Assembly: GCF_016427535.1 (NCBI RefSeq)
Contig: NZ_JAELXV010000003.1
Span: 248,001 to 312,000 of the forward strand
Reading direction: 5' to 3'
Source: Hymenobacter sp. BT559
GTDB lineage: Bacteria > Bacteroidota > Bacteroidia > Cytophagales > Hymenobacteraceae
DNA length: 64,000 bases
In this document: positions 8,876-17,511 of the stretch, one piece after another
Position numbering within the stretch: position 1 is the stretch's first letter
How the letters are laid out: each line of letters starts with the position of its first letter
Notes under the pieces: generated by a model
Seen by the model: only the letters and a program-made list of their open reading frames with translations
What the model was told of the DNA's origin: nothing
Databases searched by the model: none
Program-made: the position numbers and the translations under genes

Positions 8876-9316
8876 TCACACCCGCATGGAGTCAAACTGA
8901 AAATCGTTGATGCGGGCCTGAATGTCTTGGGGCGACAGCTTTTCGCGAGCGGCGGCCTGGGCCAGGGCGGGCAGTTCCTGGTCGCCGGCCAGGCGCAGGG
9001 TCAGAATCTGCTTGAGCGTGAGGTTTTTTTCGAGCTCGGCAAAGCGCTGGCCACTTACTTCAAAGTAGCGTTGGCGGACTTCGAGGCGGGCCACCCGGTC
9101 TTGCAGCAGCAGGGCGTAGTGCTGGCGCAGCATCACGACCGTGACAAAAAACAGCAGCGTGACGGCCGCCAGCGAAAACCACAGCCGCGAAATTTCGGAG
9201 TCGTCGCCGGCCACGCCCACGTAGCGCCGGATAGTGTAGATAACCATCACCAGCGTGAGGGGCAGCACGATAAAATGGTGAAGCGGGTAGTAGCGAACGG
9301 GGTTTTTGGCAGCCAT
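8876..9316 (-). CDS. DUF6526 family membrane protein
   Basis: This small inner-membrane protein of 146 residues has two transmembrane helices (about residues 13-30 and 47-65) and a helical cytoplasmic C-terminal half. Its pattern, with the YYPLHHFIVLPL start and the LLQDRVARLEVRQRYF segment, matches an uncharacterised Bacteroidota family. The function is unknown. A hairpin at 9355-9380 separates it from the upstream gene on the same strand. Confidence 0.75.
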   Translation of the reverse strand: MAAKNPVRYYPLHHFIVLPLTLVMVIYTIRRYVGVAGDDSEISRLWFSLAAVTLLFFVTVVMLRQHYALLLQDRVARLEVRQRYFEVSGQRFAELEKNLTLKQILTLRLAGDQELPALAQAAAREKLSPQDIQARINDFQFDSMRV

Positions 9317-9354
9317 TGGGCGAGAAGATTAGAAAAGGAACTAAGCCAAACGAG

Positions 9355-9380
9355 AAAACTCCGGCCGGGGCCGGAGTTTT
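9355..9380. terminator. Terminator hairpin after the coiled-coil protein gene
   Basis: A 12-base perfect stem (AAAACTCCGGCC/GGCCGGAGTTTT) has a tiny loop and T residues on either strand. It lies 30 bases past the stop of the minus-strand gene at 9410. Confidence 0.8.
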
Positions 9381-9409
9381 CACTAAAAAACGTAAGTACG
9401 AAGCCGCGG

Positions 9410-9790
9410 CTAGGATTTACGGGCTTCTTTTTCGGCCCTCTTTTGCGCCTTGAGTTGCTCTTTAGCAGCTTTCTCCTGCTGCCGGGCGGCTTTGCTGGCT
9501 TCCTGCTGCTGTTTGAGCTGTTCCTTTTGCTGCTTGGCCGCAATGCGCTGCTCTTTCAGCTGGCGCTTGAGGTCGTCGGCCTGGTTTTGTTGCTGCTCGA
9601 TAGCGCGCTTGCTGTCGCGCACCGAGGCCTCCGAGGCCTGCCGCTGTGCACGCTGCTGGTCGTAGGTGGCTTGGGCACCCTGCACCGAAGGCTGGGGAGC
9701 GCTCTGGTCGGGGGTAGTGGTCTGGGCGTGGGCCGAGGTAGCGGCCAGGCTGGCTACGGCAAAGGCAGCCAGCAAAAATGCTTTTTTCAT
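9410..9790 (-). CDS. Secreted coiled-coil protein, Lys/Gln/Ala-rich
   Basis: The function is unknown. The product has 126 residues. It begins with a clear signal peptide (MKKAFLLAAFAVASLAATSA, cleavage near AHAQ). The rest, from about residue 45 to the end, is a highly charged helix with repeated Lys-Gln, Glu-Gln and Lys-Glu pairs and almost no hydrophobic residues, so it is likely a single long helix or coiled coil in the periplasm. Low-complexity composition makes homology hard to judge. It has its own terminator and looks monocistronic. Confidence 0.7.
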   Translation of the reverse strand: MKKAFLLAAFAVASLAATSAHAQTTTPDQSAPQPSVQGAQATYDQQRAQRQASEASVRDSKRAIEQQQNQADDLKRQLKEQRIAAKQQKEQLKQQQEASKAARQQEKAAKEQLKAQKRAEKEARKS

Positions 9791-9918
9791 GAGAAGAAGA
9801 TGAACAGCTAACTAGCTGAACTACTTTAACGTGAAAAGCCTAGGTAAGGGTTAGGGTAAGCACCGCCACCTAATGCATGCGGCGTACTTCGACTCACTGC
9901 TAACCACCTTGAAGCCAC

Positions 9919-10869
9919 CTAGGCATGTGCCGCGGCTGGCACGGCGCAGCCGCTTCGGCAGCCATCAGGCAGCTCGGTGTCTTCAACCTGCACCGTGCTG
10001 TGGTGAATATGAAACTCGCGCAGCAGCCCCGCCGATAGGTTGGCCAGCCACGTGGCATCGGCCCCACCGGGGCGCACCAGGTGGGCCATGAGGGCGGTAT
10101 CGTGGCCATCGCTGCTCATGCTCCAGATGTGCAGGTCGTGCAGGCTTTGCACGCCCGGCTGGGCCAGCATAAACTGCCGCACCTTTTCGAGGTCGATGCC
10201 ATCGGGCACGGCTTGCAGCCCGAGGCGAATGGTATCGCGCAGCAACCCCCACGAGCTCACTGCAATCACCCCCAGCAGCCCGAAGCTGATGAGAGGGTCG
10301 AGCCAAGTTACATTGGTGAAGTAGGTGATGGCGCCGCCTATCACCACGCCTAGGCTCACCAGCGCATCGGTCAGCATATGCAGGTAGGCGCCGCGCACGT
10401 TCACATCGCCCTTTTGCCCGGCGCTGAACAGCCAGGCCGTGAAGCCATTAATCAAGATGCCGGTGCCGGCCAGCAGCATCACGGCGCCGCCCTTCACAGG
10501 CTCGGGGTGACGCAGGTGGTCGATGGTTTCCCACAAAATGAACCCTAGGGCGCCGTAAAGTAGTGCGGCATTAATCAGCGCGGCCTGAATGGTAGCGCCC
10601 CGGTAGCCGAAGGTATAGCGCGGCGTGGCCGGGCGGCCCGCCAGCCAGGCGGCCCCCCAGGCCAGGGCCAGGCTCAGCACGTCGCTCAGGTTGTGGCCCG
10701 CATCGGAGAGCACGGCGGCCGAATTAGACCACAGCCCACCTAGGGCTTCGATAACGACAAAGGCCAGGTTTAGCCCGATGCCCCAGGCAAAGGCGGCGCT
10801 GAATTTGCCCCCGGCCGGCGGGGCGGCGTGTACGTGGCCGGCGTGGTCGTGGTCGTGCGAATGGCCCAT
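9919..10869 (-). CDS. Cation diffusion facilitator (zinc/heavy-metal exporter)
   Basis: This is a CDF-family inner-membrane antiporter of 316 residues that exports Zn2+ or similar divalent metals in exchange for protons. The N-terminus is a His-rich metal-binding stretch (MGHSHDHDHAGHVH), as in ZitB/CzcD. Six transmembrane helices follow. The helix II motif SDAGHNLSD and the helix V motif HMLTDALVS carry the HD-type metal site. A cytoplasmic C-terminal domain (LHDLHIWSMSSDGHDTALMAHLV) with more histidines ends in a Cys-containing tail. A TonB receptor and a His-rich small protein lie upstream on the same strand, so all three may serve metal homeostasis. The stop codon lies in a CCTAGG hexamer. 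Confidence 0.93.
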   Translation of the reverse strand: MGHSHDHDHAGHVHAAPPAGGKFSAAFAWGIGLNLAFVVIEALGGLWSNSAAVLSDAGHNLSDVLSLALAWGAAWLAGRPATPRYTFGYRGATIQAALINAALLYGALGFILWETIDHLRHPEPVKGGAVMLLAGTGILINGFTAWLFSAGQKGDVNVRGAYLHMLTDALVSLGVVIGGAITYFTNVTWLDPLISFGLLGVIAVSSWGLLRDTIRLGLQAVPDGIDLEKVRQFMLAQPGVQSLHDLHIWSMSSDGHDTALMAHLVRPGGADATWLANLSAGLLREFHIHHSTVQVEDTELPDGCRSGCAVPAAAHA

Positions 10870-10907
10870 AACTAAGTAGCGTGCGCGTGTACTGGCCTAA
10901 ACGCAAA

Positions 10908-10946
10908 GGCTGGGGTTTGGGTGCGAAAGTAGCCCTAACCCCGGCC
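10908..10946 (-). terminator. Possible terminator after the TonB receptor gene
   Basis: A ten-base stem with one mismatch (GGCTGGGGTT and AACCCCGGCC) lies just past the stop at 10953. On the minus strand it is followed only by TTT, so it is a weak candidate. Confidence 0.45.
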
Positions 10947-10952
10947 TAGGTG

Positions 10953-13409
10953 CTATTTAAAGGCCAGGGGCACTACCACTTTCACGCTCACCGTGCGGCC
11001 CATGTTAAACACGCCCTGGCGGCCAGTGGTGTAGTTGATGGCCGCGTACTTGAGGCGGCTCAGGTGCGACTGGTAGGCCACGTCGAACAGGTTATTGGCC
11101 GTCACAAATACCGAAAACAGCGTGCGGCCTTTGCTGTCGGCTACGTCGGTGCCCGCGCCAGCATTAAACAGGGTATAGGCAGGTGTCGCCGTTTCGGTAT
11201 CGAAGGCCCCGAAGAAGCGGTTTTGGGCAAAGGTCTGCTCTAGCTGAAAGCGGGCGTACACGTTGGTGAGGCGCTTGCCCTGGCGGCGGAAGTTGCCGCG
11301 CAGCTCCGATTGCAGCCGGTCGGCCGGGATGAAGGGCAGGTACTTTTGCTCGTCGGGCACGTCGAGCTGGCGGGCGCGCACCATCGAAAACGAGTTTTCG
11401 AAGTGCAGCCAGTCGAGCGGGTGGGGGTGAAAGTCGAGGGTGACCTCGCCGCCCAGCAGCCGCGCCTGGCCCTGCACGTAGTTAAACAGCCCGATGTCGG
11501 GCCCCGTCGAAACTAGCGAATCGGTGCCGGCCTGATTAAGCACGCGCCGCGCAAAAATGTAGTTCGAGATGCTGTTCTCAAACGCATCGATGCTGAAGCG
11601 CACGTGGTCGCTGACATAGCTCACGCCGGCATCGACCTGCAAGCTGGTTTCAGCCTTAAGGCCCGGCTGGCCCACCTCATAGCGAATGGTACCCTCGTGC
11701 ACCCCGTTCGACCCCAGCTCGGCAATGTTGGGCGCCCGGAAGCCGCGACTCAGGTTGGCCTTCACCGTAAGGCGGTCGCTAAAGCTATAGGCGGCACCTA
11801 GGCTGCCGCTGTAGTTATTGAAAGTGCTCTCGAAGCCCGGAAACTTGGTTTCGGCGCCGGCCGTGCCGGCGGGCACGGGCTGTTCGTCGGCATCGAGGTA
11901 CAAACTCTGGGCCCGGATGCGGCGCACATCGTAACGCAGGCCGCCGCTGAGGTCGAGCCCGCCGAGCGATTTTTTGATGACCCCAAACACGCCGCCCTCG
12001 TTCAGCTTGTAAGCCGGAATCAGAAATTCCTGCCCTAGGTTACGGTTTTGCTGGTGCAGGCCGCTGGTGCCCACGGCCAGGTTCCAGCCGTTTAGCTCGG
12101 GCAAGAAATAGCGCAGCGCGTAGTCCACAGTGCGCAGCTGGAAGTACAGGTCGGGCGTGTCGGGCGCCAGCACGTTGCCAAACTCGCGGCGCAGGTTCTG
12201 CTGGTAGTTGACTTGCAGCGCCAGCCGCCCGCCGCGCTGCCCAATGATAAAGTTATTGTCGGTGCCAAAGCGCAAGTGGTTGATGCGCTGGCGCGGCACT
12301 TGCAAGGTGTAGCCCGATTGGTTGTCGGTCACTACCTGGGGCTCGGCTTGGCCGTTCACGGCCACCTCGCGCAAAAAGCGTCCGGTCAGGCTGTCGCGCT
12401 CGCCTTCTATCAAGCCCACGTTTTGGTTAAATGAGCTGAAGGTCAAGTGCGAATAGCCCCAGCTTTTGTTCAAGCCCACGTAGCCGTTGGCGTCCCATTC
12501 ATTAAAGCCTGAGTTGAAAACCCGGCCGTCGTAGCGGTTGCGGTAGTCGCCGGCCACCTTGCGGGTACCCCGCACCAGCCAGTTAAAGCCATTGAGGTTA
12601 CCCGCGTTTTCGAGCGAGTAGCCCTGTTGGCGGTTGTTGGTTTGGTAGTTAGCCACGGCCTGGCCCGTGATGTGGCCTTCGGCAATGGGGTCGGGCGCTA
12701 AGAAGTTGATAACGCCCGCCATGGCATCGGAGCCATACAGCAACGAGCCCGGCCCCTTAATAATCTCGGCCCGGTCGATGCTGAACTCGTCTAGCTCAAT
12801 GCCGTGCTCATCGCCCCACTGCTGGCCTTCCTGCTTGGCGCCGTTGTTGAGCGTCACCACGCGGTTGTAGCCCAGCCCGCGCACTACCGGCTTGCTAATG
12901 GCTGCACCTGTGGTAATCTGGCTGATGCCCGGCGTGTGCGCGATGGCGTCAATCACGTTGGTGGCCGAGGTCTGGTTGAGGCGCGTGCGGTCGACCACCG
13001 TGGTGGGCACCGGCGAGCGGCGCAACTCTGTGGCCTGGCTCACACCCGTCACTACCACCTGCCCAATCTCGGTGGCCGACGGGCTCAGTTTGAAGTCGAG
13101 CGGCTGGCCGCTGCCAGTGTCTACCAGCTGGCTTATCGTGTTATACCCTAGAGAGGTAATCTGCACTGTGAACCGGCCCCTGGGTAGGTTGGCGAAACTA
13201 AAGCGGCCCTCAGCGTCGGTGGCTGTGCCCTGCTTGAGGTCGGGAAAAATAACGTTGACGCCCGGCAGGCTTTCGCCCGTGGTGGCATCGGTAAGGCGGC
13301 CACTGACTGGCCCCGCTGCCCGCGGGCGTGCCACTGGCGCAGTAGATTGGCCTGCTGCCGCAAAAGACAAGGTGCTGGCTAGCACCAGCATAGAAGAGGT
13401 ACGAAGCAT
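10953..13409 (-). CDS. TonB-dependent outer-membrane receptor
   Basis: This 818-residue outer-membrane receptor uses TonB energy to import a ligand. The start at 13409 (MLRTSSMLVLASTLSF) gives a signal peptide ending AAAGQ; a longer in-frame start adds ten residues ahead of it. A CarboxypepD-reg-like domain (about 35-115, SGRLTDATTGESLPGVNV) precedes the plug domain (about 125-235, ending in the LLYGSDAMAGVINF region). A 22-strand barrel fills the rest, and the C-terminus ends in VPLAFK with a terminal aromatic. There is no SusD partner. A CDF exporter downstream and a His-rich small protein upstream suggest a metal or metallophore ligand, which is an inference from neighbours. Confidence 0.92.
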   Translation of the reverse strand: MLRTSSMLVLASTLSFAAAGQSTAPVARPRAAGPVSGRLTDATTGESLPGVNVIFPDLKQGTATDAEGRFSFANLPRGRFTVQITSLGYNTISQLVDTGSGQPLDFKLSPSATEIGQVVVTGVSQATELRRSPVPTTVVDRTRLNQTSATNVIDAIAHTPGISQITTGAAISKPVVRGLGYNRVVTLNNGAKQEGQQWGDEHGIELDEFSIDRAEIIKGPGSLLYGSDAMAGVINFLAPDPIAEGHITGQAVANYQTNNRQQGYSLENAGNLNGFNWLVRGTRKVAGDYRNRYDGRVFNSGFNEWDANGYVGLNKSWGYSHLTFSSFNQNVGLIEGERDSLTGRFLREVAVNGQAEPQVVTDNQSGYTLQVPRQRINHLRFGTDNNFIIGQRGGRLALQVNYQQNLRREFGNVLAPDTPDLYFQLRTVDYALRYFLPELNGWNLAVGTSGLHQQNRNLGQEFLIPAYKLNEGGVFGVIKKSLGGLDLSGGLRYDVRRIRAQSLYLDADEQPVPAGTAGAETKFPGFESTFNNYSGSLGAAYSFSDRLTVKANLSRGFRAPNIAELGSNGVHEGTIRYEVGQPGLKAETSLQVDAGVSYVSDHVRFSIDAFENSISNYIFARRVLNQAGTDSLVSTGPDIGLFNYVQGQARLLGGEVTLDFHPHPLDWLHFENSFSMVRARQLDVPDEQKYLPFIPADRLQSELRGNFRRQGKRLTNVYARFQLEQTFAQNRFFGAFDTETATPAYTLFNAGAGTDVADSKGRTLFSVFVTANNLFDVAYQSHLSRLKYAAINYTTGRQGVFNMGRTVSVKVVVPLAFK

Positions 13410-13653
13410 AAAGCCCACTAAGTAGAAAAAAGGCACCAAAGCGGCCAGCTCTGGGCTCGGCTAGCAAGCCTCTGCGCCTAGCTAGGGCCCGGGGCCTTAG
13501 CAGCGAGGAAGAGCAGAGCTGCCGCCCGGCAGGTACGCCGGCGCTTGGCGCTGGCCCGCGGCTGCACACGCAGCCCGCAGGACCAAAACCTAATTGATTG
13601 AAAGAAAAAGAATTGTGGGTGGCATAGGCCCGGCCTAGCTACCCAGTAGCTAC

Positions 13654-14010
13654 CTAGGCACTCGGCGGCGGGCCGCGCAAAGCCGAGCGCCGTAGGGCCG
13701 CCGCCGAGCAAGCCAGCGTGGCAGGCACGGCCAGCGGCCGATAGTACAGCGCGCACGAGGGGAGAGGGACGGCTACCCGCGGCGCAGACTGGTAGGCTAC
13801 ATTATAGAACTGCTCGGTTTGGCAGTGGGTGTGCTTGGCCGTGAGCCGCACCTTACCTGGCTGGTGCTTTGCGGCTGGGGCAAAGGCGGGCTCCTCGGTA
13901 GTGTGCTCGTGGGAGTGCAGCGCCAGTATCCATGCCTCCGGCAGCAGCGTCCGCATCAGGCAGAGCAGCAGCAGCAAAGCAAGGTAGGGGCGAAGAACGG
14001 GCCGCAACAC
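13654..14010 (-). CDS. Small His/Cys-containing exported protein, unknown
   Basis: The family is not firmly recognised. The product has 118 residues. An N-terminal hydrophobic stretch (about 8-20) looks like a signal peptide or anchor. It is followed by two His clusters (HSHEHTTEEP and KHTHCQTEQFYN) and further cysteines at about 86 and 101. This composition suggests metal binding in the periplasm. The gene lies 244 bases upstream of the TonB receptor start on the same strand, in a group with a CDF exporter. Its stop codon TAG is in a CCTAGG hexamer. Support for it being a real gene comes from the signal peptide and the neighbours. Confidence 0.55.
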   Translation of the reverse strand: MLRPVLRPYLALLLLLCLMRTLLPEAWILALHSHEHTTEEPAFAPAAKHQPGKVRLTAKHTHCQTEQFYNVAYQSAPRVAVPLPSCALYYRPLAVPATLACSAAALRRSALRGPPPSA

Positions 14011-14613
14011 AGTAACGCTAAAGTAACCGACTTACTGACAACGCAGGCGGCTTGGCATGGCTGCCGCCCGGCAAAGATATGCTTAAATAAAAAGCGCAGC
14101 GGGGAAGCGGTGCAACAGGGTTTCGCGAACACTCGCGCGGCCTAGCCGTAATGAGCGCCTGCCAGTAAACGACCTTGCTAAGTCTTCACCGCTGCGGGGC
14201 ACCACGCCGCAGTGCCTCATGTGCCAACCCTAGGACCGGCAAAAAATAGTACCAATCTAACTAAGCAGTGGTGCGGGCTTGCTACCGCAGTTCATAGGCT
14301 GGCATATGAAATGCTGTTACAAAATAACCTATTTGGCATGCGGTTGCTACAGCTTGCTGTGCTTGGCGTAGGCTTACCGGCGTTACCTTTGTTTTTAATT
14401 CAGAAAAGTCAAAACATCAAGTATATATCATTAAAATAGACGAGTTTTTTGTATTTATTCTATATTTAATATATTTTGGGTTTTTCGAGCGGTTTTCCCG
14501 ACCGGAAATAAGGTTTCTGCGTACGTGCGCCGCTTTCTTGCATAAAATTATATTGCCTGCGGTGCGTTGAGTCGTACCGTCAGGATGCTCTTCTTTCTTC
14601 CGCTGTTGTTTTT
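14011..14613. other. Intergenic region without a supported gene
   Basis: This 603-base stretch lies between divergently transcribed genes. The part from about 14390 to 14500 is much richer in A+T than the surroundings and probably holds promoters. A 75-codon open frame at 14212-14439 has unconvincing composition and no family resemblance, so it is not called. No RNA gene, repeat or attachment site is seen. Confidence 0.6.
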
Positions 14614-15117
14614 ATGATTATTACGGACATTAAAGAACTCAAAATTCAATATGATGAACCGTTGCATCTTTTACGAGTAGAGTGGGCCGCTGGCCGTGAT
14701 ATGCGCCGCCTCCGGCCTGCCCTGGAGCAGCTATCGCAAGTAGCTATTCGCTTGCAAATCACGCACGGCCTACTGGCAATCGACACGCTGCCCGACATTT
14801 CGGCATACGACCAGATATGGCTAGGCTCGCAATGGCTGCCTAAAACGGAGCGGCTGTCGCTAAAGCAAGCCGTGGTGGTACTCTCGTCGGGTAAGATTTA
14901 TAATCAGCAAGCCATCGAAACGCTGCTGATGCTGAATCGAAACCACGTAAAATTTGACTTTCAGTTCTTTAGCCAGTCAGTATCGGCCATGCACTGGCTC
15001 ACCAACGAGTCGCGGCGCCTGCCAGCCCTGCTTGCCGAGTGGGATAGTGCCTTTGGGCCCATGGAACCCGAGGCCTCGCAGGTAGCCGAACCGCGGGCAC
15101 CGTACCGCCGGCCATAG
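14614..15117 (+). CDS. Hypothetical cytoplasmic protein, possibly STAS-like
   Basis: The family is not recognised. The 167-residue product has no signal peptide or membrane helix. It alternates short strands and helices (LLRVEWAAG, LLAIDTLPDIS, QAVVVLSSGKIYNQQAIETLL), a pattern that could fit a STAS or SpoIIAA-like fold of the kind found in single-gene Bacteroidota paralogues. The last 20 residues are proline-rich and likely disordered. The gene has its own terminator and an A+T-rich upstream region. The fold idea is weak and based only on pattern. Confidence 0.65.
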   Translation: MIITDIKELKIQYDEPLHLLRVEWAAGRDMRRLRPALEQLSQVAIRLQITHGLLAIDTLPDISAYDQIWLGSQWLPKTERLSLKQAVVVLSSGKIYNQQAIETLLMLNRNHVKFDFQFFSQSVSAMHWLTNESRRLPALLAEWDSAFGPMEPEASQVAEPRAPYRRP

Positions 15118-15177
15118 CCGCTCGCGGCCTCTGCCAACCTGGCAGCGGCTACTACATTTGGAACAGCCTTTGAAAGA

Positions 15178-15218
15178 AGGGCTGACTGACAGGCGCGGCT
15201 TGTTGGTCAGCCTTTTAT
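15178..15218 (+). terminator. Terminator before htpG
   Basis: The stem GGCTGAC/GTCAGCC is followed by TTTTATTGTTTT. It lies about 60 bases past the stop of the upstream gene and just before htpG. Confidence 0.65.
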
Positions 15219-15242
15219 TGTTTTCACTTAGCTCATTTCCCG

Positions 15243-17072
15243 ATGTCCGAAACCGGCTCCATCTCCATCCATACCGAGAACATCTTCCCGATTATCAAGA
15301 AGTTCTTGTATTCTGACCACGAGATTTTCCTGCGCGAGCTGGTCAGCAATGCCGTCGATGCCACCCAGAAGCTTAAGAGTCTGGCAGCGCTGGGCGAGTA
15401 CAAAGGCGAGCTGGGCGAGCTGAAAGTGCGCGTGACGGTTGACAAAGACCAGCGCAAAATCACGATTTCGGACCACGGCCTAGGTATGACGGCCGAGGAA
15501 ATTAAGAAGTACATCAACCAGATTGCCTTCTCCGGCGCCACCGAGTTTGTGGAGAAATACAAGGAGAAGGATGCGCAAGCCAAAGACCAGATTATCGGGC
15601 AGTTCGGCCTAGGCTTCTACTCGGCCTTCATGGTGGCCAAAGAGGTAGAAATCTGGTCGCAATCGTATAAGGAAGGCGCCCTGACCGCGCACTGGACTTG
15701 CGACGGCTCGACCCAGTATACCATCGACGAGCCTACCGGCGAGCACGCCAAGGCCGAGCGTGGCACCGACGTAGTGCTGCACGTGGCCGAGGACTCGGAC
15801 GAGTTCTTGGAAGAGGCCCGGTTGCGCACCATCCTCACCAAGTACTGCAAGTTCCTGCCCATCCCGATTGAGTTTGAGGGTGAGCTGATTAACGACACCA
15901 CGCCCATCTGGACCAAGCAGCCGGCCGACCTGACCGACGAGGACTACAAAAAGTTCTACCGTGAGCTGTACCCGATGAGCATGGATGAGCCGCTGTTCTG
16001 GATTCACCTGAACGTGGACTACCCCTTCAACCTGACGGGTATTCTGTACTTCCCGAAGGTGAAGGACGAGCTGCAATTCCAGCGCAACAAGATTCAGTTG
16101 TACTCGCGCCAGGTGTTCATCACCGACGAGGTGAAGGACGTGGTGCCCGAGTTCCTAATGCTGCTGCACGGCGTGATTGACTCGCCGGACATTCCGCTGA
16201 ACGTGTCGCGTAGCTTCCTGCAGGCCGACGCCAACGTGCGCAAAATCAACACCTACATCACCCGCAAGGTGGCCGACAAACTGGCCGAGCTGTTCCGCAA
16301 GGACCGCGCTGGCTACGAGGAGAAGTGGGCTGACATTGGGCTGTTTGTGAAGTACGGCATGCTCTCGGACGATAAGTTCTATGAGCGCGCCAAGGACTTC
16401 GTGTTGCTGAAAAGCGTGGACGGCACCCTGCGTACCCTCACCGAGTACACCGAGCACGTGCAGGCCAACCAGAAAGACAAGACCGACAACACTGTGGTGC
16501 TTTACACCACCGATGCTGAGGCGCAGCACGGCTTCGTGGCAGCAGCCCAGGAGCGTGGCTACGACGTGCTGAACATGGACCAAGTGCTCGACGCGCACTT
16601 CATCGGCCTGCTAGAGCAGAAGCTCGAGAAGACTACGTTTAAGCGCGTGGACTCGGCCACGGCCGGCCAGCTCATCGAGAAGGAAGAAGCCCCGGCCAGC
16701 GTGCTGAGCGAAGACGACCAAAAGAAGCTGGAAGAGGTATTTACGGGTGCTATCAGCAACCCCGCAATGCACGTGAAAGTGGCGGCCCTCTCGCCGCAGG
16801 ATGCGCCGGTGGTTATCACCCAAAATGAGTTTATGCGCCGCATGAAGGACATGCAGCGCACCGGTGGCGGAGGCGGCATGCAGATGTTCGGCAACATGCC
16901 CGACTCGTTTGACGTGACCGTGAACGCCAACAGCCCGCTGGTGAGCAAGGTGCTGGCCGACGGCGGCGACACCATTGCCAAGCAAGCTTTCGACTTGGCG
17001 CTGCTGGCCCAGGGCCTGCTGAAGGGCGAAGCTCTCACGGCCTTCGTGAAGCGCAGCACTGAATTGCTATAA
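15243..17072 (+). CDS. htpG: Molecular chaperone HtpG (Hsp90)
   Basis: This ATP-dependent Hsp90 chaperone of the cytoplasm has 609 residues, close to the bacterial norm of about 620. The N-terminal ATP-binding domain shows the GHKL motifs in order: RELVSNAVDA (about residues 30-40), DHGLGMT (about 77-83), and the lid with IGQFGLGFYSAF (about 119-130). The middle domain carries the conserved ILYFPK and RQVFITD segments and the LNVSRSFLQ motif with the catalytic-loop arginine. The C-terminal dimerisation domain ends in ALLAQGLLKGEALTAFVKR. The gene stands alone between two terminators. Confidence 0.97.
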   Translation: MSETGSISIHTENIFPIIKKFLYSDHEIFLRELVSNAVDATQKLKSLAALGEYKGELGELKVRVTVDKDQRKITISDHGLGMTAEEIKKYINQIAFSGATEFVEKYKEKDAQAKDQIIGQFGLGFYSAFMVAKEVEIWSQSYKEGALTAHWTCDGSTQYTIDEPTGEHAKAERGTDVVLHVAEDSDEFLEEARLRTILTKYCKFLPIPIEFEGELINDTTPIWTKQPADLTDEDYKKFYRELYPMSMDEPLFWIHLNVDYPFNLTGILYFPKVKDELQFQRNKIQLYSRQVFITDEVKDVVPEFLMLLHGVIDSPDIPLNVSRSFLQADANVRKINTYITRKVADKLAELFRKDRAGYEEKWADIGLFVKYGMLSDDKFYERAKDFVLLKSVDGTLRTLTEYTEHVQANQKDKTDNTVVLYTTDAEAQHGFVAAAQERGYDVLNMDQVLDAHFIGLLEQKLEKTTFKRVDSATAGQLIEKEEAPASVLSEDDQKKLEEVFTGAISNPAMHVKVAALSPQDAPVVITQNEFMRRMKDMQRTGGGGGMQMFGNMPDSFDVTVNANSPLVSKVLADGGDTIAKQAFDLALLAQGLLKGEALTAFVKRSTELL

Positions 17073-17094
17073 GTAGAGCCGTCCTAGGTTAACG

Positions 17095-17129
17095 AAAGCC
17101 CCGCCACCGCAAAGTGGCGGGGCTTTTTG
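17095..17129 (+). terminator. Terminator after htpG
   Basis: A 13-base perfect stem (AAAGCCCCGCCAC/GTGGCGGGGCTTT) with a six-base loop is followed by a T run. It lies 22 bases after the htpG stop codon. Confidence 0.93.
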
Positions 17130-17142
17130 ATTTGGTAATGGC

Positions 17143-17370
17143 TGGTGTAACTGGCGCGAGTTTAGCGCAGCGTAACTCGTGCCTAGGTATTACGTGGAGG
17201 CTGCGCCTCCACTGCCGCGTTAGCGGCAAATCACAGTTGAAATGAGCGAGATTGCGCAAGCCAAGCGGCAATCCCTTCCGCACATTGCCGCGTTGCGGCA
17301 GTGGAGTTGCAAACTCCACGTCATACTCAGGCACGAGTTACGCTGCGCTAAACTCGCGCTAGTCACAGGG
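17143..17370. repeat. Large nested inverted repeat, MITE-like element
   Basis: Two arms of about 75 bases (about 17145-17219 and 17292-17368) are roughly 85% complementary by eye and share GCGCGAGTTTAGCGCAGCG. Each arm also holds a small hairpin of its own (GTGGAGGCTGCGCCTCCAC in the left, GTGGAGTTGCAAACTCCAC in the right). The 72-base centre has short GCGGCAA/TTGCCGC complementarity. The whole could fold into a cruciform. No coding frame is supported inside and no transposase is near. The region from 17130 to 17511 holds no gene. Confidence 0.85.
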
Positions 17371-17511
17371 GCTTTTGAGTTAGTGGCAGCTGGTGGGCCC
17401 GACGCTGGCCCTAGGGCAGTCAGCAAGATTTTCGGCAGAAGTTCTTACTATTGTGCGACTCGTGCTGTAAAAAATTCAAGCACCTAGCTCTTTGCTCGCC
17501 CCACCCGCCCT

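Noticed and set aside
8927..9811. Long open frame (294 codons) on the plus strand
   Set aside because: It is antisense to the DUF6526 and coiled-coil protein genes. The Leu/Gln-rich reading is the complement of their codons and no family or signal is seen.
14212..14439. 75-codon plus-strand frame in the intergenic region
   Set aside because: It has no signal peptide, family resemblance or convincing start, and it runs into A+T-rich promoter-like DNA.
17242..17487. Short open frames inside the large nested inverted repeat
   Set aside because: They arise from the repeat arms on both strands and look like no protein family.
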